A stretch of DNA of 64,000 nt, taken from assembly GCA_036558905.1 (NCBI GenBank), contig DATBER010000036.1, positions 1 through 64,000 on the forward strand. Direction: 5' to 3'. Position numbers and translations under genes: made by a program. The notes below the pieces were generated by a model, which was given only the letters and a program-made list of their open reading frames with translations, was not told the origin of the DNA and ran no database searches. Source of the stretch: DASXRA01 sp036558905. GTDB taxonomy: Bacteria; Actinomycetota; Actinomycetes; Mycobacteriales; Jatrophihabitantaceae. Positions 60,801 through 64,000 of the stretch are shown one piece after another; the stretch's first letter is position 1, and each line of letters begins with the position of its first letter.

Positions 60801-61996
60801 TGCTGCGCGGCGGCGAGCAGGGCTGCCGCGATGTTGGCGAACGTCGGCTGGGCCGGCTCGACCAGCCGGTACTGCGCACCCGGAGCGATGCCGAGCAGGT
60901 CGGTGACGCCACTGCCGACCTCGCCGGGGCGCTGCCGGTCGTGCGGCAACGGCGCCATCATCGAGAAGTCGAGCAGGACCTCACCGAGGCTCGGATCGAC
61001 GCCTTCGACCGTGCCGAGCGGGTCGACCGTTCCGGAGGGGTCGACGGTGTAGGTCGGGATGCGCGGCAGTGACGGGTAGTCCAGGTAGCGCTGGCCGCCG
61101 TCGACGACGGTGGTCGGGCCGTTCTGCTGCACGTACGTGTCGCCGTTCGCCGCCATGGACGCGTCGGTCAGGTCGCCGAGCGAGACATTGGTGATGATCT
61201 CGCCCTGGCCCGGCAACTGGTGCAGGCGATCGGTGATGTCGGAGTACGCCCCGGCGAGGTCGACGCCGTTGGCGTTGAGGTAACTCTGAAAGGAACTCTG
61301 CAGCCCGAAATTGCCGGGTAGACCGTCGCTCGTGGCCGGCGCGCTCGCGTGCCTCGCCTGCTGGGCGGCTTGCGTACTCACCCAGGTCGGGATCGGGACC
61401 GGGTCGGTGTCGAACGCCGAGACGTACTGGTCGGGCGCCGCGTAGCTGACGCCCGGCGCAGCGCGCAACGCGGCTGCCGCCTGGTCGGCCGCGCCCGACA
61501 CGTGCACGAGGTACGTGGCCGGCAGGCCCGGCGTAGCCGACGGGACGAGCGGCGTCATCGAGTCCGCACCCGCCTGGCGTAGCTGGGCGTTGAGCCGCGC
61601 ATCGGTCGTGTGCGCGGCCCGCCGGCCGTGGCCGAGCGGCTTGCCGTCGACCGTGCCGCCCGGCACCTGCACGACGACATCGGAGGCCGGGCCGCTCCGT
61701 CGGGGCGCCGTCAGGCGGTCGATCAGCGCGGTCCGGCTGGGCCCGGGTTGATCGCCGAGCGCGGTGCGGCCCTGGGGCAGCACCATCGCGAACGGGTGCT
61801 GATGGCCGCGGGCGTCGGTCCGCGTGCCCAGACCGTCCGGGCCGAGGGTGACTGTCGAGCCGTCGTAGAGCCGGAACTGCTGGGCCTGCGGGCTCGGCTG
61901 GGACGCCTGCACCCCCGGCGCGGGTGCGGCCCCCGCAACCCCGGCCGCAGTTCCCACGAGCATCGTGACGACAGCCAACACCGGGACGACGCGCAT
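57836..61996 (-). CDS. Very large secreted subtilase/sedolisin-superfamily protease
   Basis: This 1386-residue protein has a signal peptide (about 1-28), a propeptide-like region (to about 225), a catalytic domain (about 240-620), and a long beta-rich C-terminal half probably made of Ig-like and propeller-like repeats. The catalytic Ser is S582 in SLSGGTSASTP. The HGTH motif of subtilisins is missing. GEVLLD (E339, D343), followed by GIAPGA, looks like the Glu-Asp pair of sedolisins (S53), while ISSNDG at 448-452 could be either the subtilisin oxyanion Asn or the sedolisin Asp. I chose the ATG at 61996, six bases after GAGGGAG. Confidence 0.85.
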   Translation of the reverse strand: MRVVPVLAVVTMLVGTAAGVAGAAPAPGVQASQPSPQAQQFRLYDGSTVTLGPDGLGTRTDARGHQHPFAMVLPQGRTALGDQPGPSRTALIDRLTAPRRSGPASDVVVQVPGGTVDGKPLGHGRRAAHTTDARLNAQLRQAGADSMTPLVPSATPGLPATYLVHVSGAADQAAAALRAAPGVSYAAPDQYVSAFDTDPVPIPTWVSTQAAQQARHASAPATSDGLPGNFGLQSSFQSYLNANGVDLAGAYSDITDRLHQLPGQGEIITNVSLGDLTDASMAANGDTYVQQNGPTTVVDGGQRYLDYPSLPRIPTYTVDPSGTVDPLGTVEGVDPSLGEVLLDFSMMAPLPHDRQRPGEVGSGVTDLLGIAPGAQYRLVEPAQPTFANIAAALLAAAQQKPRPDVITASLGYGTDTVGFPGRYLEDDPLTRSVISTIVNRYGIVVTISSNDGTRLYTPAAVGPDGGSTPTNLPRHGEAATSIADDATSTTPSLVPDSGAIDVGGSTTDDTIAVPPQAGGPLSHNGTFAETRLDGMTGFSSGFGTRVNVSAPSDNIPALMHTCLNLGQCNPSDAVTSLSGGTSASTPMTAAAVADLLQVGRATGHPLTPQAVRHLLEQTGRAVATQPQVDRQLQVGPQIDITRAVEKLLPPAHGTPTIVRLSTAHRVAIGDAGANFVEITDPSAIDLSGPADALGNPTGESLVGPLTFGVDATGLPSHGPLSYVLRVGTTEFSSTTPAIRATPAELLAAAGQPLTSTTSRSIGVTVEIRQGGHHVLASTAETLTLGATDGTHAMAPAPVVAPATPVGSPVVIHYDLTGVTGVNAPQLLISSIDHWSPYSAPLYRIAYSAPLDGLTGSVTVPPSVFADGAGVYGATILQDSPRRIGGVAAPFLIYGDQQRPDAPALAASAGAFGHQVAVTRSAPTLRVHWDVSGVDHATGAALEISAPGPTIYGLLNTFTNQFGSARDANGVDSPSTAWVDLPRTSGTTGLDLIKLKVPTSLNYEVRVVATRHGQPVGQASSASGLEFDDGLTPGGAQVTNFDINPGGSSTVASATLGADGTPSGSAITGYDPTGGGYGPAYASASGQNVYFLYGSDPGAHRLEAASYPWSGTEQHLLAYDTTDRHQVSDQTVDVSSQYNLIAGRVDPLRHRTDLLAWRGGDQADVVVPLETTTNALGTPVVADNGTPGKHFYTMLDVQHATGTVDLAGSLTGDLCVIRPSGFTTVDLSAGTAAPMTRANRCLTGLASDQAGHADLTVGPLFSFPSFQPARLQQADEPTGTIGPLQSLGQLAPLFPTVDTVHGLLVVGFLAGSDYFVNNNGMSGIGVFDLHTGAPVSFSEHANLLSAFGGLPADFGTLIGERGIQIDPATRTGWTYAPYGDQIQQFSY

Positions 61997-62052
61997 CAGA
62001 GTCTCCCTCAAAGGGGTGTACCACCGACCGTAGTACTAGGTGAAGTCGCCGT

Positions 62053-62082
62053 AGAGTATGGAATGACAGGTGAGTCCGTCAA
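62053..62082 (-). promoter_or_regulatory. Promoter of the large protease gene
   Basis: Reading the minus strand, TTGACG (62082-62077) and TACTCT (62058-62053) are spaced by 18 bases and resemble housekeeping sigma-factor -35 and -10 boxes. The start codon is 57 bases downstream of the -10. The element lies in the 110-base gap after the TrmB-like regulator, so the protease can be transcribed on its own. Confidence 0.5.
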
Positions 62083-62106
62083 GAGGGGATCGCGCGGTGT
62101 ATCGGA

Positions 62107-62931
62107 TCAGTCCGTGAGCGGCAGGCCGAGCCGGGCGCAGGCCTGGTCGAAGGTCAGCCCCGACGTCCAGACCGCCTCGAACGTGATCTTCAGCGCCGCA
62201 GCCAGGTCCGGATGCTCGATGACGACGCTCGTCAGGTCGTCGCGACCGGCGATCGGGTCGGGCAACGCGAACATGACAACCCGCTCGTCGACCACCGCCA
62301 ACTTCAGCGGCAAGGTTTCGACGAAGCGGGCCTGCTCGCCGAGTTCGATGAACCGACGAACCCCGGCGCGGCGTCGCGGATCCCGCAGCAGCGACAGTTC
62401 GTAGATATTGCGCACGATGTGGGTGGCCGCCATCTCCAGGCCCACCACGTTCTGCTCGACCGAGACGACGGCCGGCTCCCGGCTGAACGCCAGGAACTCG
62501 CGCTCGACCGTCGCCTGCAACCGGTCGAAGCGCCGGGTGAGCGCGTCTCGATCGCGGATCACCTCAACGTAGTCGAGCGGGTCGCGGTGCTGATTCCCTT
62601 CGGCGAACGCGGGGGAGAGCTCGTCGGCGGCGGCCTGGGCATCTGCCCGCATCATCTCCAGCCGCCGGCCCTGCTCCTCGACCAGCTGCGCCATCGCCTG
62701 TTTCGGATCGACGGCCACGTAGCCGGCCGCGTGGCCGGGTCGGTGGACCGCCAGACCCTTCGCCACGAGGCTGTCCACCACGTCGTACACCCGCGGCCGC
62801 GGAACCCGCGTCACTCGCGCCAAATCGGCCGGCGTCGAACCGTCCCGGCGGATCAGCGCCACGTACAGGCGGGCCTCGTACTGCGTCAATCCGATTCGGA
62901 CCAGCCGGTCGACCGACGGCGCTTCACTCAC
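62107..62931 (-). CDS. TrmB-like transcription regulator
   Basis: The protein of about 274 residues has an N-terminal winged helix of the TrmB type (LVRIGLTQYEARLYVALIRRDGSTPADLARVTRVPRPRVYDVVDSLVAKGL) followed by a coiled coil (about 75-105) and an effector-like domain. TrmB-like proteins sense sugars or other ligands and repress nearby genes. I chose the GTG at 62931, next to the conserved part, although its Shine-Dalgarno is poor; the frame is open up to a TTG at 63075. It lies upstream of the large protease on the same strand and probably regulates it. Confidence 0.82.
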   Translation of the reverse strand: MSEAPSVDRLVRIGLTQYEARLYVALIRRDGSTPADLARVTRVPRPRVYDVVDSLVAKGLAVHRPGHAAGYVAVDPKQAMAQLVEEQGRRLEMMRADAQAAADELSPAFAEGNQHRDPLDYVEVIRDRDALTRRFDRLQATVEREFLAFSREPAVVSVEQNVVGLEMAATHIVRNIYELSLLRDPRRRAGVRRFIELGEQARFVETLPLKLAVVDERVVMFALPDPIAGRDDLTSVVIEHPDLAAALKITFEAVWTSGLTFDQACARLGLPLTD

Positions 62932-63075
62932 CGGGCGGACGGTATGGAGGCCGTCCCGCGCTGTCAATTCGCCGGTCCTCGACTGCTGCGGCACGCCCTG
63001 GTCGGACACGGTGCTGGTTGCCTCGGTTCCTGGGCGGCTCCGCTCCGCCGCCGGTGCCGGCCGACCGCGCAGCAA

Positions 63076-64000
63076 TCAAGTGAACTGCGTAGTCTCGTCG
63101 ACCCCGCTGTGCGCTGCCTCGTCGTAGAGGCGATGGGCGATGGCGGCCCGTGAGCGGACGCCGAGCTTGCGGCGTATCGCGCCCAGGTGGGTATCTACTG
63201 TCCGCGGCGCGAGGAACAAGCGCTGCGCGATCTCCTTGTTGGTGTGCCCCAGGGCGGCCAGTTCGGCGATCTGCAGTTCGCGCGGGGAGAGCGCGTTGCC
63301 GTAGCTCGTCCGGCCGCCCCGCCGCGGGCGACGCACTTCGATGCCGTGCGCACGCGCGTGTCCTGCCGCCCGGCCCCAATCCCATGTCGCGCCGAGGCGT
63401 TGAAAGGTCGTCGTCGCCGATTGCAGCAGGTCCTTCGCCCGAGGATCGCCGACCGCGGCCAGGCAGACGGCGGCCTCCTCGCGCGCCCGGGCCGCTTCGT
63501 ACGGGCACGGCAACGGCTCATACCGGTCGGCCGCGATCAGCAACTGCTGCGCCGCCTCGGTCCATCGCTGCGCAGCGGCATCCAGCAAACCCCGCGCGTG
63601 ACTGACCGTGGCCGGCGCGAGCGGGGCGTCGAGGCGGCCGAGCTCGTCGGCGAACCGGTCCACGAGCGCCGTGGCCTCGCTCGTCCGGCCGGCCGACACC
63701 AGCGTTTGGGTGAGCTCCGGCAGCACACGCGCGGTAACGGCCCAGATCCCCTGGACCTGCACGGTGCCGGCGAGGCTGTCCGCTCTGGCCAGCGCCGCGT
63801 CGTGTTCCCCTCGTGCGATCAACACCCTGATCAGGGCGGCGACCGACATCGGCGCGAGGTCGGACTCGCCGAGCGCCTCGACCCGGTCTACCGCCTCGAC
63901 GAGCAGCTGCCTGGCCTCGTCGAGCCGGCCCTGGGCGTGCGCGAGACAGCCGGCGACCACTTGCACGTACGTGCGGTGCCGGGGCATTTCGTCGAGTTCC
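63076..64000 (-). CDS. LuxR-family regulator, C-terminal part (runs off the window)
   Basis: At least 308 codons are visible and the frame continues past base 64000, so the N-terminus is missing. The visible part has helical repeats typical of LAL/MalT-type regulators (ACLAHAQGRLDEARQLLVEAVDRV, ALIRVLIARGEHDAALARAD, LTQTLVSAGRTSEATALVD) and a C-terminal LuxR helix-turn-helix (LSPRELQIAELAALGHTNKEIAQRLFLAPRTVDTHL). An N-terminal ATPase beyond the edge is expected. It is followed by the TrmB-like gene on the same strand. Confidence 0.88.
   Translation of the reverse strand, partial: ELDEMPRHRTYVQVVAGCLAHAQGRLDEARQLLVEAVDRVEALGESDLAPMSVAALIRVLIARGEHDAALARADSLAGTVQVQGIWAVTARVLPELTQTLVSAGRTSEATALVDRFADELGRLDAPLAPATVSHARGLLDAAAQRWTEAAQQLLIAADRYEPLPCPYEAARAREEAAVCLAAVGDPRAKDLLQSATTTFQRLGATWDWGRAAGHARAHGIEVRRPRRGGRTSYGNALSPRELQIAELAALGHTNKEIAQRLFLAPRTVDTHLGAIRRKLGVRSRAAIAHRLYDEAAHSGVDETTQFT

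Noticed and set aside
62932..63075. Extended TrmB-like start at TTG 63075 adjoining the LuxR-type stop
   Set aside because: It would couple the two genes neatly, but the added 48 residues are Ser/Arg/Pro-rich and unconserved in appearance. I kept the GTG at 62931 and note the alternative.

Overview
The window is about 64 kb of dense, very GC-rich DNA with frequent GTG starts and ATGA/TGATG gene overlaps. It carries large LuxR-type ATPase regulators, Tat-exported enzymes, many lipoproteins and an F420-dependent oxidoreductase of the LLM class. Together these indicate a chromosomal segment of a soil-type actinomycete; I cannot name a genus from sequence alone. I found no rRNA, tRNA, CRISPR array, insertion sequence or phage gene.

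Layout. (1) 1-15.4 kb, envelope transport: a minus-strand run of two tandem heavy-metal-type RND pumps separated by a short adaptor-like lipoprotein and followed by a secreted protein. Upstream lies an ABC/FtsX export module (two ATPases and a large permease) divergent from an OmpR-type two-component system, then a small lipoprotein and a membrane protein. (2) 15.6-24.4 kb, mixed metabolism and decay: a Tat-exported beta-helix protein with a LacI-type operator, an aldo/keto reductase, a threonine-aldolase-like enzyme, a metallo-beta-lactamase-fold fragment, a frameshifted cation diffusion facilitator, a divergent YdhR-like/RidA pair around a large inverted repeat, and a large ATPase-LuxR regulator. 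(3) 24.7-30.5 kb: an operon of two M28-like secreted peptidase paralogues (the first lacks its catalytic residues) and two lipoproteins. (4) 30.5-36.6 kb: NADPH oxidoreductases, an epimerase, an F420 enzyme, MarR and HxlR regulators, and a broken alpha/beta hydrolase.

(5) 36.6-48 kb is a glycan-use locus. LacI repressor and a phosphomannose-isomerase-like protein lie on the minus strand. Divergent from them are an ABC sugar importer (binding protein and two permeases, no ATPase), a GH38-like alpha-mannosidase and a Tat-exported GH79-like enzyme, with a collapsed ROK sugar kinase at the end. LacI-type operators lie in the divergent control region. The set suggests uptake and breakdown of a mannose- and possibly uronic-acid-containing glycan.

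(6) 48-64 kb: a secreted cysteine-rich protein; a GntR(YtrA)-ABC-permease operon with an operator at its start; a second two-component system divergent from a lipoprotein-adaptor-ABC-FtsX (MacAB-like) module; a 1386-residue secreted subtilase/sedolisin-like protease; a TrmB-like regulator; and the C-terminal part of a LuxR regulator cut by the window edge.

Two themes recur. Two separate ABC/FtsX modules each sit divergent from a two-component system, the usual layout for cell-envelope or antibiotic-peptide stress responses. At least four genes are visibly broken, pointing to recent gene loss or to base-call problems in the transporter case.
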